DNA of 64,000 bases from Lachnospiraceae bacterium (GCA_022767285.1 JALENY010000013.1:1-64000); one strand, 5' to 3'. Shown: positions 52,078-61,099, counted from the first letter of the stretch. Program-made: numbers and translations. Notes: generated by a model not told the origin, from the letters alone.

Positions 52078-52185
52078 TAATGCATGCCTGTGTGGGGTGC
52101 TTCACTCCATAAAAATCTCCACAGGGCATATCGTAATGCATGCTCTTCGAGCAGGGCGCTTCGCGCCTCAATGTATGCCCTGTGG
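52078..52185. repeat. Tandem ATGCATGC palindromic units before frlO
   Basis: Two units start with TAATGCATGC (52079 and 52134). Each holds a GCTTC-loop hairpin: GGGGTG-CTT-CACTCC (52094-52108) and GGCGC-TTC-GCGCC (52155-52167), with compensating base changes. CCACAGGGCATA (52119-52130) pairs perfectly with TATGCCCTGTGG (52174-52185), or less well with GCCTGTGTGG (52086-52095). It sits in the leader between frlB and the binding-protein gene. Confidence 0.65.
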
Positions 52186-52220
52186 GCAAAAAACAGAAGA
52201 AGAAAAGGAGAGGTATCACT

Positions 52221-53555
52221 ATGAAGATGAAAAAGTTGGTTAGTACGTTACTTGCAGCAGCAATGATCGTTGGTCTTGTAAGCGGCTGCGGAAGTTCTGG
52301 AAAATCTGACAGCAAGGAAGATCCCGCCAGTTCAGAAACCACAGAGGATGCAAAAGATTCTGAAGCTGCATCCGGTGAGACTGTGGAAATTACCATGTTT
52401 CACCGATTCTCTGACGGTGCGTCAAAAGAGTTTTTTGATGAAGTTGCCGCAGCATTCCACGAGGAACACCCCAACATTACTGTTAATATGACCAGCGCTG
52501 ATAATGCAAACTACAAACAGGAAATCAATGTAAAACTGGCCAGCAACGAAGCACCTGATATCTACTTTGTATGGAGCGGTGTATATGCTCAGAATTTCGC
52601 TGACGGTGGCCGTGCCCTGGATCTGACCGGTTACATTCAGGAAGACACCGAGTGGTCAGACGGAATTATTTCCAACCAGTTTGGCCCGTTTACCTTTGAT
52701 GAAAAAATATATGGCGTCCCGATCATCATGGACGGTAAAACCTTTTACTACAACAAAGAAATTTTCGAAGAGCTGAGCCTTGAAGTACCGGAAAACTGGG
52801 AAGATTTCATGACCGTACTGGATGCAATAAGCAAAACAGACTATATCCCGATCTCGCTCGGAAACCAGGAAGACTGGGCAACCGGCCACTATATGACCAC
52901 GCTGAATCAGCGTATGGTGGATGCTGACACATTGGCAGCAGATTATGCGCTGGAAGGCGATTTCAGTGATCCGCAGTATGTTGCAGCGCTGGAAAGACTG
53001 ATGGAACTGGCTCCGTACTTTACGCCGGATTTCAACGCGACTTCCTATGACACCGGTATCAATGATTTTACCAGCGGAAAAGCAGCGATTTATTATGAAC
53101 AGTTCAATCAGGTTCAGTATATTCAGCCTGCAGAATTTGAGTGGAGTTGGTTTGATTTCCCGGATATTGCAGAAGGCGACGGAGACCAGAATGCTCTGAC
53201 CGGCGCACCGCAGGGATTTATGATTTCTGCTGATACAGAACATCCGGATGAAGCAGTTGAATTCCTGAAATATCTGACTTCGAAAGAAGTTGCATCCAAG
53301 ATGGTAAAAGATACACAGATGATCAGCTGCGTGGACGGAGCGATCACAGCCGAGACTGCAGACGAGAAACTGGCAGAAATTGCTGAGACCATCAAAGCTG
53401 CATCCAGCATTAACCTGTGGCTGGACAATGCGATGGACAGCGAACTGGTTGCTGTTTATCTGGCAGATATCCAGAAAATGGCCGGCGGCGGAATGTCACC
53501 GGAAGAAGTAATGACGGATGTACAGAAAACCGCAGCAGAGCTTGCAGAAGAATAA
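52221..53555 (+). CDS. frlO: CUT1 ABC transporter binding lipoprotein, FrlO-like
   Basis: The 444-residue family-1 solute-binding protein has a signal peptide ending in LVSGC (lipid anchor) and an acidic, serine-rich linker (about 25-50). AAAAGGAGAGG precedes the chosen start; an upstream frame from 52140 crosses the repeat region and is not used. By place it is the FrlO-type receptor for fructosamines, since Bacillus frlB-frlONM-frlD has the same gene content. The symbol is by synteny rather than detailed sequence comparison. Confidence 0.75.
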   Translation: MKMKKLVSTLLAAAMIVGLVSGCGSSGKSDSKEDPASSETTEDAKDSEAASGETVEITMFHRFSDGASKEFFDEVAAAFHEEHPNITVNMTSADNANYKQEINVKLASNEAPDIYFVWSGVYAQNFADGGRALDLTGYIQEDTEWSDGIISNQFGPFTFDEKIYGVPIIMDGKTFYYNKEIFEELSLEVPENWEDFMTVLDAISKTDYIPISLGNQEDWATGHYMTTLNQRMVDADTLAADYALEGDFSDPQYVAALERLMELAPYFTPDFNATSYDTGINDFTSGKAAIYYEQFNQVQYIQPAEFEWSWFDFPDIAEGDGDQNALTGAPQGFMISADTEHPDEAVEFLKYLTSKEVASKMVKDTQMISCVDGAITAETADEKLAEIAETIKAASSINLWLDNAMDSELVAVYLADIQKMAGGGMSPEEVMTDVQKTAAELAEE

Positions 53556-53575
53556 GAATAAGATTACAGTTGATG

Positions 53576-53606
53576 CAGGGAGGAACGTTTTTACAGGTCC
53601 TCCCTG
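53576..53606 (+). terminator. Intra-operon hairpin after frlO
   Basis: CAGGGAGGA (53576-53584) pairs perfectly with TCCTCCCTG (53598-53606). No strong T tract follows. The stem would also tie up a GGAGG-like sequence. It likely makes binding protein more abundant than permeases. Confidence 0.5.
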
Positions 53607-53702
53607 TATGTTCCGGAGGCGGTGTTGGAGTACAGACGCAATTTGGCCCTGTTCACCGGGACGCCGTCTTTTTACTGGAAACTTGAAAAAAGGAGGTCCG
53701 AA

Positions 53703-54599
53703 ATGAAAAAGAGGAAATTAACGCCGTATTTCTTCGTACTTCCCGGATTGATCATCATCTTACTGTTTGTTTATTATCCGATCATACAGAATCTGATCTA
53801 CAGCGTGCTGGACTGGGATCTGTTCTCCGGCACGAAAAAATTTATCGGATTAAAGAATTACATCAAGCTGTTTAAAAACGATTCATTCCGGGTGGCATTA
53901 AAAAACAACTTGTGGTATATTGGCATATCGCTGTTTTTCCAGGTGGGAGTATCACTGATTATTGCTGCCATTTTGGAAAATATGAAGATGAAAAAACTGT
54001 CAGCCTTATATCGGACAACCTTTTTTATTCCGTCACTTATTTCCCTTACCGTCATTGGACTGCTTTTCACGTTTGTATTTGAACCCCAGGGGATTTTAAA
54101 CAGTTTTCTCCGCTCCGTGGGTCTGGAATCGCTCGCCCGTGGGTGGCTCGGAGATGAAAAAACAGCGATTTTTGCTGTAATTGCAGTCTCCCAGTGGAAA
54201 TCCATCGGCTACACGATGGTTCTTCTGATCGTTGCTATTCAGAGAATACCGGTAGAGATCACGGAAGCAGCGACTCTGGATGGGGCATCAAAATTGCAGA
54301 CTTTTTTACACGTCACCGTTCCGATGATAAAAGATACGATTTTGACTGTCATGATCATCACCACCAGCGGCGGCTTCCTGGTATTCAATGAGGTTTACAT
54401 TATCACAAACGGAGGCCCTTACGGCTCCAGTGAGGTATTGAGTACGATCCTTTATAAAAATGCATTTGTTCATGGAAAGATCGGATACGCTTCGTCAATC
54501 GGCAATATTATCCTTGTATTTTCTGTATTATTTGCATTGATTCAGAACGGTGCATTTTCCGGAATCGGGAAAAAGAAGAGAGGAGAGACTGGCGTATGA
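53703..54599 (+). CDS. frlN: CUT1 ABC transporter permease, FrlN-like
   Basis: The 298-residue permease has six hydrophobic helices, a basic start (MKKRKLTPYFF) and the EAA loop ITEAATLDGASKLQTFLHV. AAGGAGG precedes the ATG at 53703. Its stop overlaps the next start by four bases. It is the MalF-type half of the frl importer; the symbol follows synteny with Bacillus frlONM. Confidence 0.78.
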   Translation: MKKRKLTPYFFVLPGLIIILLFVYYPIIQNLIYSVLDWDLFSGTKKFIGLKNYIKLFKNDSFRVALKNNLWYIGISLFFQVGVSLIIAAILENMKMKKLSALYRTTFFIPSLISLTVIGLLFTFVFEPQGILNSFLRSVGLESLARGWLGDEKTAIFAVIAVSQWKSIGYTMVLLIVAIQRIPVEITEAATLDGASKLQTFLHVTVPMIKDTILTVMIITTSGGFLVFNEVYIITNGGPYGSSEVLSTILYKNAFVHGKIGYASSIGNIILVFSVLFALIQNGAFSGIGKKKRGETGV

Positions 54600-55426
54600 A
54601 AATAAAAAGAGATACGTTTAGCAGATTGCTGTTTGGGTTGATTCCGTTTTGCTTTTTCATTCTGATCCTTCTCCCGGTTGTCTGGATGGTGCTCAGTTCT
54701 TTCAAAGAGACGTCGGAGATTTTTGCAAATCTGTGGGCTCTGCCGGAACAGTGGCGTTTTGAAAACTATATCGAAGCATGGAATACCGGCATATCAAAAT
54801 ATTTTTTGAACAGTTTGATCGTGACGGTAGCAACCTGCCTTTTAAATGTTACAGTCTGTGGGCTCTTTGCTTTTGCACTGGTGGTATATGAGTTTAAAGG
54901 GAAAAAAATGTTCCATGCGCTTGTGGTGGGTGGTTTGATGTTTTCTCCCATTGTCAGCCTGATCCCGCTGTATCAGGAACTGCAGGCGCTGCATCTGTAT
55001 GATACGCGCATTGCCCTGGTGTTGATCTACACAGCCTTTCAGATGCCGCTTTGTTTTATGCTGACATACAATTACTTTAAAGATATAGACCGGGCTTATG
55101 TGGAAGCAGCACAGATTGATGGCTGTACCAGCCTGCAGATACTGACCCATGTATTTATGCCGGTCAGCAAGCCGATCATTATGACAACGGTGGTTTTGAC
55201 TGCTTTTTATTCCTGGAACGAATTCACATTTGCATTGATATTCCTTCAGAATGAGCTGAAACTGACCGTGCCGATCGGACTTCTGGCTTTCCAGGGAGAG
55301 ATGCATGCAGAATGGTCGGTACTGCTTGCGGGCTTGACTATTTCAGCAATACCGATTATCATATTTTTTATTTTTACACAGAAATATTTTATAGCAGGCC
55401 TTAGTGCAGGCGGCGTAAAAGGTTAA
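54596..55426 (+). CDS. frlM: CUT1 ABC transporter permease, FrlM-like
   Basis: The 276-residue MalG-type permease has an N-terminal helix, an EAA-type loop (YVEAAQIDGCTSLQILTHV) and the C-terminal SAGGVKG ending. It overlaps the previous gene (ATGA), ensuring equal amounts of both. It completes the frl importer. The ATPase is missing from the locus and is presumably shared. Confidence 0.78.
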   Translation: MKIKRDTFSRLLFGLIPFCFFILILLPVVWMVLSSFKETSEIFANLWALPEQWRFENYIEAWNTGISKYFLNSLIVTVATCLLNVTVCGLFAFALVVYEFKGKKMFHALVVGGLMFSPIVSLIPLYQELQALHLYDTRIALVLIYTAFQMPLCFMLTYNYFKDIDRAYVEAAQIDGCTSLQILTHVFMPVSKPIIMTTVVLTAFYSWNEFTFALIFLQNELKLTVPIGLLAFQGEMHAEWSVLLAGLTISAIPIIIFFIFTQKYFIAGLSAGGVKG

Positions 55427-55473
55427 AAACAGGGCAAAGCAGAAAAATGATTTGAATTGAGAGGATGACGAAC

Positions 55474-56427
55474 ATGTATATTGTATCAACACTGGATCTG
55501 CCGGAGGAATATCGGGAAATGCTAAGCCGTGAATGCAGTCAGTATCAGGTGGAACATATAGATAAACTGGCCGATCTTGCAGCGGAAAAACTGAAACAGG
55601 TGGAAATCCTTCTGACCTATGGAAATAATATGCCGGAAGAACTGGTAAGCAAAATGAAATCCCTTCGGTGGATTCACAGCGGCCAGGCGGGAATCGATGC
55701 CATGCCCAAAGAATTGCTGGCAGATATGGGCGTCCGGGTGACGAACTCAAGAGGAATCAACTCAGTCACCATCGCGGAATATGTGATGTGTATGATTCTG
55801 AATCTGGAGCGAAATACCTATCGTTTTTATGAGGCTTATAAACGCAGAGAATGGGATATGGAAACCCATCTGGATGAAGTGGCAGGCAAAAGCATAACCA
55901 TTCTGGGTCTCGGAAAAGTTGGTATGGAGATTGCAAAGCGGGCAAAATGCTTTGATATGAAAGTAATCGGTGTGAATCTGGTCAAAGTGGACTCGCCCTT
56001 TGTGGACGAACAGCATTTTCCTGCGGAAATTCCGGAAATCGTATCCGACACAGATTATCTTGTTGTCTGTATGCCGCTTACGAAAGAGACTCATTATATG
56101 ATTAACCGGGATGTCATTAGGCGCATGAAAGAAACTGCGGTGCTCGTGAATGTGGGACGCGGCCCGATTGTAAAAACCGAGGACCTTGTGGAAGCCTTGA
56201 ATGAAAATAAAATTCGTGCTGCGATCCTGGATGTTTTTGAAGAGGAGCCGCTGGAACCGGATTCCCCTTTATGGAACATGGAAAATCTGATGATTACGCC
56301 GCATATTGCAGGTGACAGACAAAAATCCTATATGCCCCGCATGATGAAAATCCTCTGCGGCAATCTGAATCGGTATCCGGATTTTGAAAAAATGGAAAAT
56401 CCGGTCAATCTGAGAATGGGATTTTAA
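55474..56427 (+). CDS. D-2-hydroxyacid dehydrogenase
   Basis: The 317-residue NAD-dependent dehydrogenase has ITILGLGKVGMEIAKRA for the cofactor, the catalytic R in VNVGRGPIVKTEDL, E in FEEEPLEPDSPLW and H in ITPHIAGD. The start at 55474 keeps GAGAGG at a normal distance; the ATG at 55465 would overlap the site. Family members reduce 2-oxo acids to D-2-hydroxy acids or the reverse. It is the sixth gene of the frl unit and may handle the 2-oxo acid made from the amino acid freed by FrlB (inference). Confidence 0.88.
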   Translation: MYIVSTLDLPEEYREMLSRECSQYQVEHIDKLADLAAEKLKQVEILLTYGNNMPEELVSKMKSLRWIHSGQAGIDAMPKELLADMGVRVTNSRGINSVTIAEYVMCMILNLERNTYRFYEAYKRREWDMETHLDEVAGKSITILGLGKVGMEIAKRAKCFDMKVIGVNLVKVDSPFVDEQHFPAEIPEIVSDTDYLVVCMPLTKETHYMINRDVIRRMKETAVLVNVGRGPIVKTEDLVEALNENKIRAAILDVFEEEPLEPDSPLWNMENLMITPHIAGDRQKSYMPRMMKILCGNLNRYPDFEKMENPVNLRMGF

Positions 56428-56440
56428 GGGGAACGCGGAT

Positions 56441-57355
56441 ATGCTGATGGAGACTTTGAGCGGCCTTCTGATAAAGGTCATCTGTATGGTACTGTTCGGA
56501 GTATTTCTGAGAAAGAAGAATATCATCACAAAAGAGCTGCAGGCAGGCTTAAGCAGCCTGCTTCTGAATGCAATCCTGCCAATCAGTGTTGTAGGTTCGG
56601 TTGAGCCGCAGTGTACGCCACGGATGGTGCAGGCTCTTTTGTGGACGGCTCTGATTTCTACTGTCTATTACTTTTTCGCTTTTGGGCTTTCAAAACTCAT
56701 GACAGCCAAAATGAGTCTTTCCGTCCAGGGAAAACAGATCTTTATCATGATGAACATGTTTGCAAATGTGGGATTTATCGGAATGCCGCTGTGCAGTGCG
56801 CTGTGCGGAAAAGAAGGCTTTCTGATCGCGGTTGTCTATAATCTGGTATATCAGGTATTTCTGGTTTTTGTGGGAATTCCCATGCTGCGCGGCCAAAAGG
56901 GCATCTGCTGGGAAATGCTGAAAGATCCGCTTTTGATCGTTTCTCTGGCGGCATTGGCGGTTTTTGTTTCTCCGTTCCGTCTGCCGACGGTTGTGCAGGA
57001 AGTATGTGATGACATCGGAAGCATGATGGTGCCGGTGTCGATGCTGATCATAGGAAGTGATCTGGCGGACCAGAAATTATCCGTACTGTTTAAAGATGTG
57101 CATTCTTATCTGGTTTGTACTATGCGTTTGATTGTGTATCCTCTTTTGATGTTTGTTATTATAAAACAGATGGATTTGCCGTCTATGGTATTGGTGCCGA
57201 CGATTTTGCTGACGGCGCTGCCCTGTGGTTCTCTGAACGTCATACTGGCAAAACAGTATGACTGTGAACCGGAATTTGCTTCTCGGGCAGTAATCTTGTC
57301 GATGGTTCTGATGGTGATCACTTTGCCGGGAATCTTGTGGATCATGGGGCAGTAA
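56441..57355 (+). CDS. AEC-family transporter (auxin efflux carrier/malate permease type)
   Basis: The 304-residue membrane protein has about ten helices and the AEC layout: N-terminal helices with a QAGLSSLLLNAILPISVVGS segment, MMNMFANVGFIGMPL in the middle, and a C-terminal LPCGSLNVILAKQYD motif. Members carry organic acids such as malate or lactate. It lies 13 bases after the hydroxyacid dehydrogenase and so probably exports the hydroxy acid it makes (inference). A strong terminator ends the operon. Confidence 0.85.
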   Translation: MLMETLSGLLIKVICMVLFGVFLRKKNIITKELQAGLSSLLLNAILPISVVGSVEPQCTPRMVQALLWTALISTVYYFFAFGLSKLMTAKMSLSVQGKQIFIMMNMFANVGFIGMPLCSALCGKEGFLIAVVYNLVYQVFLVFVGIPMLRGQKGICWEMLKDPLLIVSLAALAVFVSPFRLPTVVQEVCDDIGSMMVPVSMLIIGSDLADQKLSVLFKDVHSYLVCTMRLIVYPLLMFVIIKQMDLPSMVLVPTILLTALPCGSLNVILAKQYDCEPEFASRAVILSMVLMVITLPGILWIMGQ

Positions 57356-57398
57356 GGTAAGAACGAAAAGTGAAAGATGAGAGAATACATACAGAAAA

Positions 57399-57448
57399 GT
57401 CTCTCCGGATACCATTTTCTTAGGTTTTGGTATCCGGAGAGACTTTTT
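57399..57448. terminator. Strong bidirectional terminator between frl operon and purC
   Basis: GTCTCTCCGGATACCA (57399-57414) pairs perfectly over 16 bases with TGGTATCCGGAGAGAC (57428-57443), then TTTTT. The left flank is A-rich, so it also works for the leftward purC transcript. Confidence 0.92.
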
Positions 57449-57502
57449 CTCTGTAAAGGTCTTCCTATGTACTTAAAGGGATGTGTCTGCTCCGGTTACT
57501 GT

Positions 57503-58366
57503 TTACTGCAGTTTCTTTCCTGTCAGCATTTCATATCCCTGCAGATATTTGTTGATCGTTTTTTCTACAATCTCTTCCGGCAGTGTCCAGTCATTGCCCG
57601 GATTTGCTGTGAGCCAGTCACGGGCAAACTGCTTGTCAAAAGAAGGCTGGCCATGGCCCGGTTCATACTCGTCTGCCGGCCAGAATCTCGAACTGTCCGG
57701 TGTGAGCATCTCATCACCGATGACAATGTTGCCCTCTTCGTCCAGACCAAATTCAAATTTTGTGTCCGCAATAATGATACCGCGGCTCAGTGCGTAGTCC
57801 GCACACTTTTTATAAAGAGCGATGGTATAGTCGCGCAGTTTTGCAGCGTATTCCTCACCTTTGCCGGGATAATATTTTTCCAGATGCGCAATGCTCTGCT
57901 CATAAGAAATGTTTTCGTCGTGGTCACCAATCTCTGCTTTGGTGGAAGGTGTGTAGATCGGTTCCGGAAGTTTATCGGATTCCTTCAGGCCTTCCGGAAG
58001 CTTGATGCCGCACACGGTGCCGTCTTTCTGATAGCTCTTCCAACCGCTTCCTGTGATATAACCTCTAACGATACATTCTACCGGAAGCATATTCAGCTTC
58101 CTGCACATCATGCTGTTTCCGTCAAACTGCGGCTGCCGGAAAAATTCCGGCATATCTTTCACATCTGCGGAAATCATGTGGTTCGGGAGAATGTCTTTTG
58201 TCAGGTCAAACCAGAACTTGGACATCTGGGTCAGAACGGTTCCCTTCTTTGTTACGACGTTATTCAAAATCACATCAAAACAGCTGATACGGTCTGTTGC
58301 AACCATGATCAGGCTGTCGCCGTTATCATAAATTTCACGGACTTTCCCTTCTTTGATCGGTTTCAT
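57503..58366 (-). CDS. purC: SAICAR synthetase (phosphoribosylaminoimidazole-succinocarboxamide synthase)
   Basis: The 287-residue enzyme catalyses the ATP-dependent joining of aspartate to CAIR in purine synthesis. It shows KEGKVREIYDNGDSLIMVAT with the ATP-binding start, VRGYITGSGWKSYQKDG and IIADTKFEFGLDEEGNI. It is the longer PurC form (about 290 residues) rather than the 240-residue Bacillus form. It stands alone, with no other pur gene in the window. The T-rich terminator lies past its stop. CGAGG precedes its start. Confidence 0.95.
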   Translation of the reverse strand: MKPIKEGKVREIYDNGDSLIMVATDRISCFDVILNNVVTKKGTVLTQMSKFWFDLTKDILPNHMISADVKDMPEFFRQPQFDGNSMMCRKLNMLPVECIVRGYITGSGWKSYQKDGTVCGIKLPEGLKESDKLPEPIYTPSTKAEIGDHDENISYEQSIAHLEKYYPGKGEEYAAKLRDYTIALYKKCADYALSRGIIIADTKFEFGLDEEGNIVIGDEMLTPDSSRFWPADEYEPGHGQPSFDKQFARDWLTANPGNDWTLPEEIVEKTINKYLQGYEMLTGKKLQ

Positions 58367-58798
58367 CGCATATACCTCGCTATTATTATTTTAAAATAGT
58401 TAAAGAAATTTCCTATTTAATAGATAAACAGATTTTGGCGAAAAAGGCAATATGATTTTTTATTTTTGTGTATCTTTCACCCGAAATGCGTCCAAAATTG
58501 ATTTGTTTTGTGGTTTTTTCAGAAGACTACGGCGAAGAGGCGGAAAAGGGGCGCACAGGAACCTCTCGGACAGAATCCGGAATGGTTGATTTTGACTGAA
58601 TTTCAGACCTGATTTTATGAAAATCCGTCGGTGTATCCGGTTGACGGAAATGCAAGGATTATCTATAATATTTTGTGACAAATAAGCGGTGGTGTGAAGC
58701 GTGTGGCGGTGCCGTACGTTTCTGTTCGTGCTGCAGACTATTCCGTTGGCACGACAGCACGCCATACGATTGACACGATACAAGAAAAGGAAATCCAT
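58367..58798. other. Region between purC and the capsule locus
   Basis: The 432 bases hold the leftward purC promoter zone (AT-rich 58370-58430) and a more GC-rich part that is open in one frame before the peptidase gene. The frame is open from 58694, but the ribosome site is at 58799. No separate gene, riboswitch or tRNA was recognised. Confidence 0.5.
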
Positions 58799-59287
58799 AT
58801 GCAGGACAGTGTAAAGGTCAGAAAAGTAGATACACAGGTTTATGTGGGCATGCTGAAAGAACTGGTTCTGGAGGGCAAAGACGTATCAATGCTGATCGCA
58901 GGAAACAGTATGTCGCCCTTTCTCATTCATGAACGGGACCGGATTCTCATAAGCCCCATAAAGGAACCGCTGCGGCGGGGCGATATGGCCTTTTTTCAGA
59001 GAAAAACGGGACGGTATGTGATGCACCGGATCCGATCTGTGCGAAAAAACAGGCAAACCGGGCAGAAAGAATACTATTTTATCGGTGATAACCAGACAGA
59101 GACCGAAGGACCGATCGAACGTGATCAAATCTTTGGGGTGATCACGGCAGTGCAGAGAAAAGGAAAATGGCTGAGACCAGGGAACTTCTGGTGGGAGTTT
59201 TTCCGGTATGTCTGGCTGGGCATCATTCCGCTGCGAAGAACGATACAGTACTTATATGGCTGCAAAAACAGGGGAGTTCAAAAGTAA
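58799..59287 (+). CDS. S24/S26-family (signal peptidase I-like) protein
   Basis: The 162-residue protein has the serine motif AGNSMSPF (S37) and MHRI (H76), matching the signal-peptidase-like group where histidine replaces the catalytic lysine, as in SipW-type enzymes. No N-terminal membrane helix is visible, and a hydrophobic patch near the C-terminus (YVWLGIIPL) may attach to the membrane. Proteins like this are often found ahead of exopolysaccharide or PqqD-type loci in Lachnospiraceae. AAAGGA precedes the ATG at 58799. The substrate is not known. Confidence 0.78.
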   Translation: MQDSVKVRKVDTQVYVGMLKELVLEGKDVSMLIAGNSMSPFLIHERDRILISPIKEPLRRGDMAFFQRKTGRYVMHRIRSVRKNRQTGQKEYYFIGDNQTETEGPIERDQIFGVITAVQRKGKWLRPGNFWWEFFRYVWLGIIPLRRTIQYLYGCKNRGVQK

Positions 59288-59303
59288 AAGGACTCTCCTG
59301 TTT
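59268..59303 (+). terminator. Hairpin overlapping the peptidase stop
   Basis: ACAGGGGAGT (59268-59277) pairs with ACTCTCCTGT (59292-59301), with one G-T pair and a short T tail. The left arm is in the last codons of the peptidase gene. Confidence 0.6.
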
Positions 59304-59429
59304 GAAAGTGGGAATAAGAAAACCGAAAAAAGCTATTTTCTTACGTAATCTTGCTTTTTATCTAAAAAGAATTGTGGTATTATATATTATCAAGTCAATG
59401 AATTCTGATGAGTGACAGAAAGGTATAAA

Positions 59430-60197
59430 ATGATAGATTTACATGTACATATTCTTCCTGGTATGGATGACGGAGCGGATACCATGGATGAGTCGATGGA
59501 GATGGCCGAGCTGGCACTGGACAGCGGTGTGGAGGCACTTGTGGTGACTCCTCACAGCAATCAGAAGGGAAGATTTGAAAACTATATGTCCCCGGAACTG
59601 ATACAGGTATACAAAGAATTCTGCCATAAACTTGACAGGGAGCAGATACCGCTGAAAATATATTTCGGAATGGAAATCTTTGCTTCCGATGATATGGCAG
59701 CCAAAATAAAAAACAGACAGCTGGTCGGACTGAATGCAGGAGATACCTATCTGATCGAATTCCCTTTCGATGCGGAGCCGGAATGGATCGGAGAGCGGCT
59801 GGAAGATGTTCTGGATCTGAAAAAAAAACCCCTGATCGCTCATCCGGAACGGTATTTTTGTGTACAGGATTATCCGGAACTGGTGTATGAATGGGTCAGG
59901 ATGGGGTGTCTGTCACAGCTGAATAAAGGGAGCATGTTGGGACGTTTCGGCCGAAATGTACAGCGCGCGGCCAATATCCTTCTGGATAACGGACTGGTCA
60001 GCTGTGTGGCAAGCGATGCCCACAGCTCTTTCCGCAGAACGACTTATATGGCAGATGCCTGTGATTATCTGGAAAGCCGATACAGCGTGGAATATGCCCG
60101 GCTGCTTCTGAGAGAGAATCCCAGGAGGATTCTCAGCGGAGCCGGTATTTCTCCCCACGGAAGAATTCCTGAGAGGAGAAGAAGGTTTTTCTGGTAA
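59430..60197 (+). CDS. CpsB/CapC-family protein-tyrosine phosphatase
   Basis: The 255-residue PHP-domain protein starts with the CpsB motif MIDLHVHILPGMDDGADT, then VVTPHSNQ, IAHPERYF and ASDAHSS supply the other metal ligands. This family removes phosphate from the tyrosine cluster of BY-kinases and so sets capsule chain length. AAAGG precedes the ATG at 59430. Two BY-kinase fusion genes follow two genes on, its expected partners. Confidence 0.92.
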   Translation: MIDLHVHILPGMDDGADTMDESMEMAELALDSGVEALVVTPHSNQKGRFENYMSPELIQVYKEFCHKLDREQIPLKIYFGMEIFASDDMAAKIKNRQLVGLNAGDTYLIEFPFDAEPEWIGERLEDVLDLKKKPLIAHPERYFCVQDYPELVYEWVRMGCLSQLNKGSMLGRFGRNVQRAANILLDNGLVSCVASDAHSSFRRTTYMADACDYLESRYSVEYARLLLRENPRRILSGAGISPHGRIPERRRRFFW

Positions 60198-60211
60198 AAA
60201 AGGAGCAGATT

Positions 60212-61099
60212 ATGAAAAAAATACGCATATTTACCGTTTTGGTTTTTATATTGGCGGCAGCTGCGTCGGCGTTTTACAAAGTGCGGATCCGCCTGGACAG
60301 CGATACGACCGGACCGGTGATAACCATGGACTCGCCGACGGTGACCGTATCGACCGGCGCCGGAGAAGAAGAACTTCTGGCCGGAGTGCAGGCCGAGGAC
60401 AGCCGGGACGGAGACGTTACGGACAGCCTGCTGGTGGAAAAACTGAGCAACTTTGTGGAAAAAGGACGAAGAAACATAACCATAGCGGCTTTTGACTCCG
60501 ACAATAATGTGACAAAAACCACCAGAGAGGTAGTCTACAGTGACTATCATTCTCCGCGGTATTTTTTAGATGGGCCGCTGAAATTCCCCATGGATTCGGA
60601 AGATATATTTACGGTTGTGCATGCAGAAGACATGCTGGACGGAGATCTGACAGAAAAAGTCAAAGTATCCGGTGATAACTACGTGGATGTGTACACGGAA
60701 GGTGAGTACCCCATACTTTTTACTGTGTCAAACAGCGCGGGCGATGTATCGGAGCTGGAAGTTCTGGTGGAAATCTATGACCGGACAAAAGAAGCTGATA
60801 AACCGCAGATCGGGCTGTCACAGTATATTGTCTATACAACTGTGGGAACTCCGGTCAACCCATGGGATTACGTACAGCAGATCTCCTATCGGGGAACCGA
60901 CTATATTCGGGAAGCGGACGGGGTGCTTCGGGACCCATACGCAGCAGAAGGACAAAACATTACTTATATAGGGGAAAATGAGGTGTCAATCAGTTCTGAG
61001 GCGGATTACAATACGCCCGGAACTTATGAAATCACCTACCGGATCTCCCTGGAAGGCAGCGGGACAGGCAGTGTGCGTCTGATCGCAGTGGTCGAATAA
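60212..61099 (+). CDS. Exported Ig-like (DUF5011-type) protein
   Basis: The 295-residue protein has an N-terminal signal or anchor helix (IFTVLVFILAAAASAFY) and then two bacterial Ig-like domains of the DUF5011/HYR type: VTVSTGAGEEELLAGVQAED and DIFTVVHAEDMLDGDLTEKV repeat the D-x-x-DGD-x-T pattern. A third beta region follows at about 200-295. It has no enzyme motif. Placed between cpsB and the kinases, it is likely a wall-side partner of polysaccharide assembly or export; this is not an established member of cps operons. Confidence 0.75.
   Translation: MKKIRIFTVLVFILAAAASAFYKVRIRLDSDTTGPVITMDSPTVTVSTGAGEEELLAGVQAEDSRDGDVTDSLLVEKLSNFVEKGRRNITIAAFDSDNNVTKTTREVVYSDYHSPRYFLDGPLKFPMDSEDIFTVVHAEDMLDGDLTEKVKVSGDNYVDVYTEGEYPILFTVSNSAGDVSELEVLVEIYDRTKEADKPQIGLSQYIVYTTVGTPVNPWDYVQQISYRGTDYIREADGVLRDPYAAEGQNITYIGENEVSISSEADYNTPGTYEITYRISLEGSGTGSVRLIAVVE

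Noticed and set aside
57377-58399. 340-codon open frame opposite purC
   Set aside because: The opposite strand encodes full-length PurC with its catalytic motifs. This frame also starts inside the terminator.
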